Both the position numbers and the translations under genes were made by a program. This document shows, piece after piece, positions 48,351 through 60,800 of a stretch of DNA of 64,000 nucleotides. This DNA comes from Rotaria socialis. Its lineage: Eukaryota; Rotifera; Eurotatoria; Philodinida; Philodinidae. Position 1 is the stretch's first letter. Each line of letters starts with the position of its first letter. The stretch lies in assembly GCA_905331475.1 (NCBI GenBank), contig CAJNYU010004277.1, positions 186,001 through 250,000 on the forward strand. The letters are read 5' to 3'. Below the pieces are notes generated by a model, which saw only the letters and a program-made list of their open reading frames with translations, was not told the origin of the DNA and did not search any database.

Positions 48351-49030
48351 TTTTATACAATGAACTAGCTACCTAGTAATGAAGTTTGAAATGAAAGGTA
48401 TGCATATGCTACTTTTTTTCTTCGTCTTTTTATACTTTTCTAGACAATAGAGAAAAGCAAATAGTATATAGTTTTCTTTTCTTGTCTTAAATTAAATAAA
48501 TGATTTCCAGTACGATAAAAAAGAAATGAGCAGGTGTGTGTCTGTCTGAGACAACTATCGTACTATGTCAATAGACATTTAAATCTAAGATCAATTCCAA
48601 GTTACATTGTTTACTTATTCCTTTTTTCCTAGAAAACTGAGAACGATCAAATGAAACTTTAAAATGTATACAATCACTCATTTTTTATTAGATCGGTAAT
48701 CATTTACTTTTGAACGAGAGCAAATATAGTGAAGGAAATTTATTACGCATGCAATATTAGCCGAGTTTTCTTTTTCGAATTTTATTTATTTGTAAATGAT
48801 TTCAAAAACAGACGAAGTTACAATTACTATTAACGTCAAAGAAAGCAAAAGAGAGAGAGAGAGAGAGCAATTCGTTTACTATATAGAAGCAGGTTAGTTG
48901 TTTGAACGATAAAATGATGTGATGTTGTTTACAAATCTGACACACAAACACAAGCACGAACGATTATTTACTATATTAAAAAAAAATGAGTTACTATTGA
49001 AAAAAAAAGAAAGAAGATGAATAATAATAA
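48351..49030. other. Short intergenic spacer
   Basis: About 680 bp between the stop of PWWP copy 2 and the start of copy 1. AT-rich, with an (AG)n tract at 48850-48868. No gene seen; it must hold the 3' end of copy 2 and the promoter of copy 1. Confidence 0.5.
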
Positions 49031-51197
49031 TTATTTTTTTTCATGTAGAATATTTTGTACATAATATTCACATATAGTTGGAGGTATACGTGTTTTAATA
49101 GCACGATTTTGAAATAAACCATTCATTACTATTGCTTGCTTGGATTTATTTGTTACTATATCTTCATTTGAATTATGGATTAATTCAAGTAAATTATTAT
49201 TATTATTATTATTATTATTGGTTGGTTTACTAGTTGAAACCCGAGGAAATAATTCATTAATAACAGATTGATTATTGTTGAGAAAATCTGATTCAAATTC
49301 TCCATTTAATGTTTCTTGAAATTTTTCATTGATAAAATTATTAAGAATATTTGTCGATTGAATTATTGATGATATACAATAAGCCGAAAATAATTGTTCA
49401 TTTTCATTTTCACTTGATTCTATATATTTGATTTTTGTGCATAAATACTTCAAAAATGACGATTGAATCTTGTCAAATGTTGTTCGATTTCCTGAACATA
49501 ATAATAGGGGTTCATTGTCAAACGTTGTATGATACTGAAGAATAACAATACTTCGTGTATCTGTTATTGTTGAATAGAAATGCCGAATGAGATCATACGA
49601 TGGCGAATTAATAATAAGAAATAAATAATTAATATGTGCACTCAGATTATTAAGAATCGTTGAATTCAATGTTTGTTGAATGGTTGAATTGAAATAATCG
49701 AAAGAAATTAGATAAGTAATATTGACTGTATGTGGATGCTGATAATGAATTATATCTTCAATGTAGATTATTGAAGGTTGAAAAACGTTCGATAGGCAAT
49801 TGAAAAGATGAGAAATAAATGAAGAATTTGAATAGATTTTCGATGTAATTATTATGATAGAATTTTCTTTTTGATAATTATTTGCTGATGGTATCAATTC
49901 AAGTTGACTATCGTTTTCAGAAGATATAGGTGGTGTTATTGATTCAACAAATAAACCTTGTTGTTCATACCAATCATTAGTTGTAGTTAATATTTGAGCA
50001 GTGTTACTATTATTTGTTATTAATTTATCTAGCGATTGATTCGTCCAATCCATTGATGGTTGGTAGGATGAATCATAGTATCCTAAATATATATGGCATT
50101 CCGATTTAAACATGAATATTTAGTTTATGAACTTTTTTTTATAGACAATTTTAGAAGTCGACTAGAAATGATTTCGTAGGATCAAAGTTATTAAATTTTA
50201 AATACAACAGCTAATAAGATTTATCCAGTAATATTTTATGATTCCACCTATATTGATATAACTACTTTAGAAGACAACAACGCCTTGCTGTTTTTGAAGG
50301 AGATCTTTTGTCCTTGAGTTTTTTGTTTATAAAATAAAAACATCGATTTCTTGTGTAACATATTTACTCTCAAAATCACATGTGCTGCAAATTATGAAAT
50401 ATGATTCGGATATCTTTTTACTGCATTGTTTTCTTTATCAATCTGAATGTTACGATTACTATTTGCTTTCATATTCTTAGAAAAAGTCGTAATTGTACTT
50501 TATTTGACTAGTCGAGTCCTTTTTTATCGCTTGTATAGTGTTTCTGTTTCTATTCTTATCAAAGAGACGACGCATTCGATTCTGAAAATCATTCTAATCT
50601 TATGTGTTTTGTAATAGCGTCCTACTTGTGTGAATCATCATGAGAGACAAAAACGTCGCACTTTAACAATGTCAAATGTAGAAGTTTAAAAACAGAACAC
50701 AAAATATCTCAAAAGATCTAGAAATTCTTTGTATTACCTGTATTTGATGTTATTTCTGGACTTGTCATCAAGAGACTATTGTTATCGGTATTATCTTCAA
50801 AGGTAGACAAGAAACTTTGTGACTGGTGTGGCATAGTAGTAGGCCTTGGTGTTATATAATTATTATGCGTATACATTTCATTGCTAATGGCATAATCGGC
50901 TTGATAAACAGCATTTAAAAAGTCTTGTTTCATTGCTGGATGAAGACCATAATTAATAAATGAATGATTTGCCATTGATTCACGATATTGACTATATTGT
51001 AAAATATCTGTTGTCCAAAATGATTGATTCGTGATAAAAAGTTCGATAAGATAAGTGGATTGTTGTTGAAAATTATCAAACAATTCAGTTGACCATAAAT
51101 CATTCGTACTATTTGATTTCATTGCAATTTTTGCAGGCCAATAAATATTATCTTTATTCTGTCTAGCCCAAACAATATGGCCTACATTTAGTTCCAT
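49031..51197 (-). CDS. PWWP-domain protein, tandem copy 2
   Basis: The ATG at 51197 starts MELNVGHIVWARQNKDNIYW, followed by PAKI, TYLIELF...SFWTTDIL and the helix FLNAVYQADYA, aligning residue for residue with copy 1's PWWP domain. The first exon ends ACAG|GTAATAC near 50738. After a ~650-bp intron the second exon begins GYYDSSYQPSMDWTN (acceptor TATATTTAG at about 50089), phase 1 on both sides. It contains the 450-bp block shared with copy 1, an Asn-rich run encoded by (ATT)n near 49195-49217, and ends EYYVQNILHEKK at 49031. Copy 1 ends with a related CIQNILH. The long intron, a different first exon and diverged flanks show that the duplication itself is old. Function beyond chromatin binding is unknown. 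Confidence 0.8.
49425..49874. repeat. 450-bp block identical to 47112-47561
   Basis: Partner of the block in PWWP copy 1. Outside these borders the two genes differ: the left edge changes at TATTTG and the right edge at TTTTTGA. Confidence 0.9.
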
Positions 51198-51635
51198 GAA
51201 GAAAAAAACCGATGACAATATTCTAGAAGTAGAAAATTGTCATTCCAAATTTTATTTCGATGAAAGCAAAATTTTAAAATCTTTTTTTGTCTTAATTTAA
51301 ACAAACTTTTCTTTTTCACATTGTAAAAAAACACACACACTCGAGTAATTACAATGTCATCAGGAGTAAAACAAAGCATATACTGATAATCAAGAGGATA
51401 TCATTTTCATAAAAAATGACTGTACAACGCGTATAAAAAATTACCATGATCTCTTATTATCACATAAAGATTTATATATACGTATATATTTATAGTTATG
51501 CTTTCTTACATAAAAGAAGAACAATGAAACCTTTAATTGCATCAAAACGAATAAAAATAATACGCAATATCATAATCGGACGCTTATCATTTCTTCTTCC
51601 GTGATAAAACAGCAAAAAAACACAATTACCATGAT
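51198..51635. other. Short intergenic spacer
   Basis: About 440 bp of AT-rich DNA between the zinc-finger gene's stop and the start of PWWP copy 2. No gene or notable repeat, apart from a small (AC)n tract near 51330. Confidence 0.5.
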
Positions 51636-52130
51636 TTACATAGGTTTATCCGATGCATGATCGTTTTTCAAATGCATGAGATAATCGTTGTGCGCAAGAA
51701 ACGTTTGTTGACAAAATTGGCATGTAACTTTAGTTAGATGATCAGCAGCAACTTTAGCTATACGTCGTTGTCGTTCATCGGCGGATACATTCGATCGCAT
51801 AGAATTATTTCCACAGGATACACATTCAAATAGAAGACCTTGCTGCATTGGAAATTCATGATATGTTATATCGACTAATTTCCCATGGCCACAACGTGTA
51901 CATGTTGACTTTGCTGAATTTTGTTTTGGCTTGGGATGAAATCGATGTTTCTGTTTAGAAATTTTCGAACAATGTTTTATAGATTTATTAATAGTTGACT
52001 TCAATTGATCATTCGATTTTTTCAATGATTGTTGCATTGGTTGCTGTTTCTGTTTCTGTTGCTGTCTATTGACTGTTACACGAGTCTGATCATTATTTGT
52101 TTGTTTGAATGATTCTATCTTAGCGTCCAT
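51636..52130 (-). CDS. Small basic zinc-finger protein
   Basis: A single open frame of 164 residues from the ATG at 52130 to TAA at 51636. The first ~60 residues are Gln/Lys/Ser-rich and basic. Then comes a CxxC pair (CTRCGHGKL) and a second (CVSCGNN), consistent with a zinc ribbon at about residues 77-107, and a classical C2H2 finger near the C-terminus (CQFCQQTF...HLKNDH). The arrangement suggests a nucleic-acid-binding protein. I do not recognise a named orthologue. An AG acceptor-like site lies upstream, so a non-coding 5' exon is possible. Confidence 0.75.
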   Translation of the reverse strand: MDAKIESFKQTNNDQTRVTVNRQQQKQKQQPMQQSLKKSNDQLKSTINKSIKHCSKISKQKHRFHPKPKQNSAKSTCTRCGHGKLVDITYHEFPMQQGLLFECVSCGNNSMRSNVSADERQRRIAKVAADHLTKVTCQFCQQTFLAHNDYLMHLKNDHASDKPM

Positions 52131-53755
52131 GACTTTTGATATTGTCGTCTATAAAAATAAAAATAAATAAATAAAAATAGACTAAAGAAGCAATCGTTAC
52201 GGTTGATATTTTCTTTCATTGAAACTAACAAAATAGAAATCATGTTTATGAATCAACGAACGACTAGATAGACTTTTTATTTTAACCATTGTAAGAGATG
52301 TCGCATCTTTCTATCTAAGTAAAAATAGTCTTATTTTGTATTATGTCTATTGAAATACATTGATAGAGTTCAAAGAAGAATCTGCAATTATCCGTTGAAT
52401 ATGGAATCACTAGATGTAGAAATTGAGTTTACACCGAGATAATATATTTTACAATGCTTTTATTTGCCTTAGTCACAAACTACTGTTTTGCTTAGGTTTT
52501 ATACGTCACAGTATCATTATATGACATACAACTAGGGTGATGGTCTGTAGTAGAAAAATTAATATTTAAAATAAAGTTTCATCTCATATCAAATACATTT
52601 ATTAGAATGAGATTCCAGGTGTCGATCGTTTATTTTGTTTTTGAAAAATACCAAAAGTATTCTGAAGAAAAATATGAAACGTTTTCGCTAATGAAAAACA
52701 AACTATTAATCATCTCAATTATTACTCGTTATAAACTAGATTAATCTCAAAATCACCGTTAAAAATGTTATATTACTCTTAAACATAGAAAAAACATCAT
52801 GAAACTGATAGATTCAAACGTCGTGCTTGAACTGCTGAAGCGATGGTATTAAGTGGGAAAGTTTCCCTTTATTAAATCAACAACAAAAAAATTTTCTATA
52901 CCAATCTGAACTTTGTATTTCGCGTTTTGGTGCAAATATTTTACATGTATCTATAATTAAGTTCATTTTTAAAGAAAAGACTATTTTTATATCATAAGTA
53001 ATTTTCAATGTAGAAATAAAAGATATCCAATACTAAATGGCCGACTGTTTTCTTTCTTTTTCTTTGTGAAACATTCAATAATTGCTTTAGAAGTCGATAC
53101 GGATCATAGCCATTGAAGAATTTCATTCTCTACGAAATTGTCGACTTGATCTGTCATGCAAATTATTCATATTAACGTCACTTCATAAGAGTAATACTCA
53201 TTGGATGGTCGTCAAACTGTGACTCTCTATTTTTACAAAACATAGACGATTGTTTACTCAACGTAGAATAAAATTTTCATTGATCAAAAGGTAATTTGAG
53301 AACTGTAAATATTTATATTAGCTTGCATCTGATTGGATAGAATTTTATTTCAAATTTGTCTCTTCCAAATATCTGCTCAAAAACATATTTGTTACTGAAC
53401 TAATGTTACTCATATGAAAACGACTGTTTTGAAAGACAGCCGACAGTTTTGTGCAGAACGAAATATAGTATTTCGTAAGATCAGCATGAAAATTTAAATA
53501 CGATTATTTAATGTTTCAAAAGTTCAGAGTAAACAAGGATTTATTTAATAGTGGATATCAGTTCGTTTTTATGATCTAAATGTAACATTTCGATCCAGAC
53601 TATAATAAAACAAAAACAACACTTTATTGAAATCATGTACAAATACAATTTTGTTTGAAATTTTAAAAAATAAAATAATAACTAAACTTGATAGATTTTG
53701 TTTTGTCAAAGAAAAGCATTGCTAAATAGCTGAAATAACTGTGTTATTATAATCA
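52131..53755. other. No gene recognised
   Basis: About 1.6 kb of AT-rich sequence between the unidentified regulator's stop codon and the zinc-finger gene's start. Only short open frames; no inverted repeats noticed. Confidence 0.5.
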
Positions 53756-56700
53756 TTAAGATTGTACGTCACGTAACGCTCTTACTTGCGATTGAGAGTT
53801 TGAATTCAAGCGATCATCACCTAGTGAATAATTTTTTTCAGGACTGTTCAATGTTTGTTTTGCTAGGATTACTTGATTTTCTTCCGCATCAGGTGAAACA
53901 GATGGAAAAAAGTTTTCATAGATGTCATCGCGATTTAAGACAGATTGTTCTAATGTATTTGATGATCTGTCTATTGATGTTGGAGTTAGTATTTCACTAG
54001 TAATTGATGTCGATATTGTTATTAATGATGACGATGGTGGTGGTGGCGTCGACGCATTAAAGTTTTCGTTGTCATTGGGCCTCATTAGGAATTCAACTAT
54101 ATCAGCTAATTCATGAGTTTTTGCAAACGTTGCACTTTGATGTTGTTGTTCATCACCAGGAAAAATAAAATCAGGTGGCGTAGTATCATGATTTGTGTTT
54201 AATGATCGCCAGGAATTGTTTGCTAAATTCTGTTGTGAAATTTGAGCAGATGCAACCATTGCGGTTGTCGTCTTAGCTGCTAGATATTCATTTGGTGATG
54301 ATGATGACGATGCGGATGAGTTCAGCGGGCATGAAATTAATGTATTGACTAAATTTGATTGTGGCGTTATTGGTGATGTCGTTGTTCCGCGAGATATATC
54401 AAGAGGAGATGACGATGCAGCCGTTGCTATTGATTGTGGTGCACTTACATTAGTTATACTCATACGTTTTGAGTTTTTAATGGTTGTTGGCGATGGTCGA
54501 TCTCTCTTGAGGATGTTATTTGTTGATTTTTCTTGTGGGGATAATGTATGCAAAGTAGTTTGTCCTGAATCAGGCGAAGAATTCAATGGTGATGTTTTAC
54601 TATGAACATTTGGAACATTTAATGTCGATGTATTTGAATCATGAGTTCGTTGTTCTAGTTCTTGTTCATTCGACGTCGGTAAATATTTTGTTGTTGTTGT
54701 CACCGGTATATTATGTTCCCAAACGAGTTGAGATAATAATGGTTGTTTCTTTGTTTGTGGTTTTAAACCAGATGATTTTGATTTTCTACACAGTGTGATA
54801 TGGCCTTTACCTTTGATAACATCAGATATAGTCATATCGATTTCTGGTGAGCCGATTTCTGTTTTCATGAAGTTGTCCGACATAATAATATCAAGCTCTA
54901 CGGGTGATCGTACTGATTTCTTAGATGTATATAGTTCATCTTGTAGTTGAATAGTCGTGTTTCTATTGTCACTTGAATCATTTGAAGTACTATCTGATGA
55001 TGAATTTGTAGTAGTCTATAAGAACACACATCTGTTATACGTGAAAAAAAAAGGATTAAGGTCTAAACCTTTGCAAACAAGTCTTGAATGCGTAGCAACT
55101 CATCTTCCATAGAGATTATAACTTTAATCATTTTTTGATTTACTTTACTTCCTATTCATATAATCAATAGGAAACTAATTAGAAGTACTCGTTTCAATTT
55201 CATGGAACGCCACTTATAAATTTCTCATGTTAACAAATTTTTTATTATCGCTTAGGTTGCACTCATACAAAAAAATAAAATCAAGCCTGTGCTTCTATGA
55301 GATCTTTAAACTCAATTTTTTTATAAAGATTTCCACCAAACTTTGTAACCAAAGACTTAATCAATCGTTGTAAAGAATTGAATTACGTGTGAATTATCTG
55401 GAAAAATAAATATTTCCGGTTGCTGTAGAGGAGAACATGATGTAACTTTATGATTATTATTATTATTATTTTGTTGTGTTGTTAGTGAGTTTAAATTATT
55501 CATAGTAGGTGACGATTGATACACATTATCTAAAACAGTTGTTTTTTAGATACAAATATATATTTGATGAAAATCTTCTGTCATACTTTGATTTTGATAT
55601 GATAATTGGTCGTGATTTGATAAACTATTATGTCTCGACGGGTGTCGCTGTTGTTGATGTGGACTGATGGAATTAGTATTCTGTTGTTCTTCAATGAACG
55701 CAGGCATTGGTGAAGTCGTTTGATGACTAAATAGAAGAAAAATAAAATAATTCATATTACCTATAAAATGTTTTTTTTTTGTTTCCAAAAACGAAAATTA
55801 CTTCGAAGAATTGTTAGTCATAACTGGTGAAAAGTTTGATGCTTGTTGTCGAAAATTAGGATTTGCAGTCAATACAGAGGTATTTATTGCTTTTGATGGT
55901 ACTTGTTGCGAAATAATAGCTGTTAAATTCGATGACGAACCAGGTGTTTTCGTCAAATCTGAACTGGGAAACGGTAATAATCTTGCTGTTTTTATTGGGT
56001 CCGTTATAGAGAACATTGCTATAGTATCATTCGAACGTACTTGCGAAGAAAAAGCAGTGTGATGAGAAACCATTGGATCATTTAATGGTCGATATATAGT
56101 TTCACCTGCTAGAATCGTATTTTCTGATGGGTCATGTAACTCACGAACCTGACAATTATCGTCATGACAGTGTGGAGGATTCGAACAATGACAAATAATA
56201 AGCTTTTTTGATGAAGATGCTAATGTTGATGTTGGACTAGGTGTAGACAGTGTTTTTAATACATCAACTGGCGTTGTTAGAGTAGGCATTGGTCTTATTG
56301 TTGGCACTGGACTATGAAAAACGAAAAGATAAATAAAGATTATTTTAAATAAAAAAAAGCTATTTCTAACTTTATGGAATTACTTAAGCCTTTCAAGTTT
56401 AAATAGGAAAATAAAGTTTGATTAACAAAAAGAAGACTTAGAATAGCAAATATTCACGAATAAATAAATACCTTGTTGTTCTCATTTGCATATTCATAGA
56501 AGGATCATTCATATTAGACGACGATGGCGTATGAACGACGTGTTGATTAGACGAATACTGTTGATTAGGCGAATACTGTTGATTAGGCGAATACTGTTGA
56601 TTAGACAAATACTGTTGATTAGACGAATACTGTTGATTAAACGAATACTGTTGATTTGTTGCTGTTGTTGGATATAGAAAATTAGGTAATAATTGAGATT

Positions 56701-57315
56701 TAGGCATATTTCCGGTGGATTGGACTGTTGTAGGAGCAGTCAAATTTTGTACTTGTGGTTGTAAAGTATTGAATAATTCAGTTGTTGTAGTTGTTAAAAT
56801 CTTATTAAAATCAATGGTAGGTACGGTTGCTATTGGATTTGTTGAACTATGAAAATTGATGCCTGGTGAATGATGTTGTTGTTGATGACGATGATAGAAT
56901 TGTGATTGATGCGTTGTAGGAAAATTTTCTTGTCGTTTCTGTTCTGGAACAGAACGATTCACAATATTTGTACACATAGATGGCATTGAGGGATTTTGTT
57001 CAACACAAGATGTTGTTGGGACTAAATATTAGAAATGAAATAAAATTTATAAATCAAGAAAGTATAAATAGAATTTGGATTTTTACTTTTATTGACAATG
57101 TGCATTACAAGATTGGGATCATCGCCACCTTTATCAGGCCATTCAACACTTAATTGTATAGTAACTAGGCTATGTTCAATAACTGAATTTTGACAAGATT
57201 TGAATGGAATTTTACAAGATTGAACTGGTTCTCTAAATATAATTATTCAATGATAAGAAATTCATGAACTCTACGAAATATAATAGAAAAAAATAAGCAT
57301 TTACCGACTAATCAT
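53756..57315 (-). CDS. Ser/Thr/Gln/Asn-rich protein, probable nuclear regulator, family unknown
   Basis: From the ATG at 57315 a short exon MIS splices to REPVQSCKIPFKSCQNSVIE and VEWPDKGGDDPNLVMHIVNK, the only globular-looking N-terminal part. Later exons are low complexity. One has tandem NQQYS repeats (56541-56657). Another has a Cys/His cluster, CHCSNPPHCHDDNC, at about 56.15-56.2 kb, possibly metal-binding. The 57-bp intron 55586-55530 and a 371-bp intron 55386-55016 keep the frame. The last exon is Ser/Pro/Thr-rich with a basic patch (HITLCRKSKSSGLKP) and an acidic/hydrophobic stretch near the end (RDDIYENFFPSV), ending TAA at 53756. Composition resembles transcription factors or coactivators, but no DNA-binding domain is evident. 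The exon chain is phase-consistent, so I believe it is a real gene. Confidence 0.65.
56541..56657 (-). repeat. 18-bp in-frame minisatellite, ~6.5 units
   Basis: Unit TGTTGATTAGGCGAATAC on the plus strand, encoding (S/P)NQQY(S/L) on the minus strand. Units differ by one or two bases. The length is a multiple of three, so copy-number changes keep the reading frame. Confidence 0.9.
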
Positions 57316-57860
57316 TGTCGACGACTTGGAAATGATTGATCGAAAACTAGCATCAAGCAGTTACCGGTGAGTAAAATATAAGATACCTATATAAACATTT
57401 CTATTATTTCAGTGATGCATTGTTATTAATAAAACTCGTAAACAAGTTTATTCTTTATTTTTATTTTTCTTTCCCTCTTCTTTTTTTTGTGGCTCGCCCA
57501 CTTCACCTGTGGCAGGAAAAAGAGCGCGTTACGTTTCATCACAAGTTTATTTTACCTGGTTTTTTTTCCCGTGCTTAGCTGTGTCTCGTCGCTACCAAGT
57601 GAAGAAAAGTTGCATTTATATATATAATCTATAAAATAGAAAAGGCGAGACTGGAATTTACATATCAAGATTATAAAAGAGTCATAAAGTCAAATGAGAG
57701 AGTTATAGATTTAAGAGAAATTTAATATTTTTGTTTTTTCCCCTTTTGAAAACATATTAGTAATTATTCGTACATAGTGCAGATAATGATTTATGCACGG
57801 TTAATAAAATGATCTGTATTAAGAAAACCGAAATAACAAGAAATTCATGAAATTGAAAAT
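57316..57860. other. Short intergenic spacer
   Basis: About 545 bp between the DIS3L2 stop and the next gene's ATG. No gene seen. A GC-richer patch at 57490-57525 contains CCCACTTCACCTGTGG; whether it is regulatory is unknown. Confidence 0.5.
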
Positions 57861-60800
57861 TTAATATTCTGCATAAGGATCAAAATCTTGCCGTTGTTGA
57901 ACAGCAATATTAAGAGGAGGCAATGTTGATGTGCAAAGATTAGCTAGAGTTGTTAATTTTTCTGCATTCGGATGACGTAATTGTGCCTATTGACAAAGCA
58001 AAAGCAAACAACAAAAAGAAATTAAATTAGATGGAAAAATGAAACTATATTAAATAAACGAACGGTTAATTTCAGCCTCTTCATATTAGTATCGAATTCT
58101 GACATAATATCAACGTTAACTGTATCAAATGGTTTTAAAACTTGTTTTGTTGTTTGCGGTGGTTCATTCTGTTTCCAATAAATTGTTAATTCACCTGCTT
58201 GTTCGCTTGATATCTTTTTGTAACTTGTACGTGGATGATCCAAAGGTAAATTCTATGAAAACGAAAACAAAAAAACAGTTGATTGGTTTTTCGAAAAACA
58301 AACAAAATTGTAATTAACGTACATTGATTCCAACACGTAATGCTACACCAATACGAAATAGATAGACATCAAGACTTTCATCTTTAACGCCAGTAATAAC
58401 TGCTTCATCTGATATTGTACCATATTCCTGGGAAAATAAATAGCATATTCATTACAAATTGTTTAAGGTTTTAATGAGTTTTCATAGAATTTTAATAAGA
58501 GAAGACATCGAGATGAACACCAACTGTCTTAAAAAACAGTCGAAGCATACATAGAAATACATCAGTATCGGTTGAGTTAATATTTGTCAAGTTCTTATTT
58601 ACTCAGGCACGCAAATTAAAGTATCAAATACTTGGAATGCGAATACATTGTCTGAAACATTGCAAAAGCGAAATTTATTCCCAGCTTCTCTTTTTGTGAT
58701 TTTATTTTCTTCGAATTTAATCAAGAGCCATATTATGTATTTACATCAAATTCATACATTAAATACTTATTATTACCAAATCAATGACTATTAGTGTATA
58801 TATTTTGATACGATTACAACATCATTTCTCTATACAATCTTTTCACGTGGTAAATTAATCTTATACTATTATTATTTAAATGTATAAATATGAATGCATG
58901 ACGTGTACTTCGTTTCGCATGAATCTTCATATTGATCTAAGAAGACTACACTGTAAAAAAAAAAGAGTTTATGAAAGTGCAATGTGACACATACCAGTTT
59001 TTCCATTTTTAAAATATCTGAAACCCTTTTTCCAAATCATAAACCTAAACACCGTTTATTATCTTTGCCATATACGGGAAAAAAGGGCTTATGATACGCT
59101 GCACTTCATAAACCCTTTTTTTTGTTAAATACCATATCAAAAACGTTTTGTACCGTTTATTATTCTGCGGATTTTTTTTTACAGTGTAGACATCAAAATA
59201 AAGATTCTGTGAAAAAACACGTACTGCCTTGTTGCTTCGAAACTTATGCACGAATACAAAATGCCCCTCACTTTTAATCTCATTGTGTGATGTTAGAGGA
59301 AAGAAAAAAGTTCTTTTAAGTAATGGATTTTTACTGCTATTCCCAATCTGGCAATAAAAAACAAAAATATATTATGAAAGCACAGCATATGGTTTGAAGC
59401 ATGATTCTTCTCTGAATCAATTGTAACTCATTTCAACAAATGGCGAATTTTTAATTGAAAACTAGATCAATATATGAAAGACATTTTTTTTTCGAGGCTA
59501 TTTGTATAGTTGAAAATGAAGAAAGGAATAAAAAAAAGTGCTTTTAGAAACTTCTTTTGAGTGCTGCCGCATGGTGTAATTTCATTCTATTATGTTTCGT
59601 CTTCAACTAAATACTAACTGTGACTCTGGACAGTAGACTAACTGAAAGTTATTTTCTCGCGCTCAATTGCTTGAATAAGTCATGATAAAATATCAAAAAA
59701 AAGAGTAAGCTATGTCACAAACGTAGAATAGTATACTATTGGAGAGTAATCAAAGGTTTAAATTCCCACTCTGATTTATTCTACATAATAAAAACATAGT
59801 ACAGAGATTCATGCATATAATTATTTAGATGTATGTCGATAACAACGTACTCACTAAATTATTGTACTCGTTCAAATAATGAGCAGTCACGGATGTTAGT
59901 ACAGAAAAAAAACGAAATATCTAGGTCAAAAATATGATTAATAGTTTTGATTGAAAGCTACCCTTTATATCTCACAGTAGATGTAGCTATTCTGGTTAGT
60001 AAAAGGGTAGAGTACTCAGAAAAAAAAATAACATAATACATACTCGAATAAGCACAGCTAGATAAAGTTCGGCACTACGTTCTGAACATGTTTTAGCATT
60101 CATCTTTTTTTCATTACATAATTGTGCTATTTGTTCAAGTGCTCCTGGTGTTTGGTAGAGATTATCATTATAATCTAGAAGAGAAAAAATTCTGTGGAAA
60201 AAATTCGTTATCTATCTTTTCAATTTACCAAGAACAGCACCAAGTAATCGATGAACAAGTATATCGGGATATCGTCGAATTGGCGATGTAAAATGAGTAT
60301 AAAAATTTACATTTAATGCGTAATGCGAATAATTATTATCTGGCACACATGATGTACAACAATAAATAGCTAATTGCATTGATTTTGCTAATAAATGTAT
60401 AAGCAATTTTTTTGCTGGTTCATCTTGAGCACTTTTAACAGCTTGCGAAATATCATTCGATGATTGCCCATCGAGTTTAATGCCAGATGATGCTAACATT
60501 TTTATTGTATTTTGTAATGTTGTCGCATTTGGAGCTGGATGACGACGTAGTATAACTTTATCGTGAATACGATCGGTTGAACACAATTTACGTGCAACTT
60601 GCATATTCGCTAAGAGCATATATTCTTCAACTAGTCGATTACTTTCTTTTTGTTGATAGATTGAAAAGCTCATTGGCATTTTGCTATCAGTCTTTATTTG
60701 ATATTGAAGTTTTGGTTGATTTAATGTTAATGCACCAACACGTTTTGAACGTAAAATTTTCGATATCCCATATAATTCTAATACAGTTCGTGTTATGTCG

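Noticed and set aside
55081..55150. Possible extra exon (KVIISMEDELLRIQDLFAK)
   Set aside because: Heptad-like and tempting as a coiled coil, but its 3' border is GTTTAG and it has no good acceptor; the flanking exons join in phase without it.
59730..59785. tRNA-like T-arm (GGTTTAAATTCCC)
   Set aside because: No matching D-arm, anticodon arm or acceptor stem could be folded around it.
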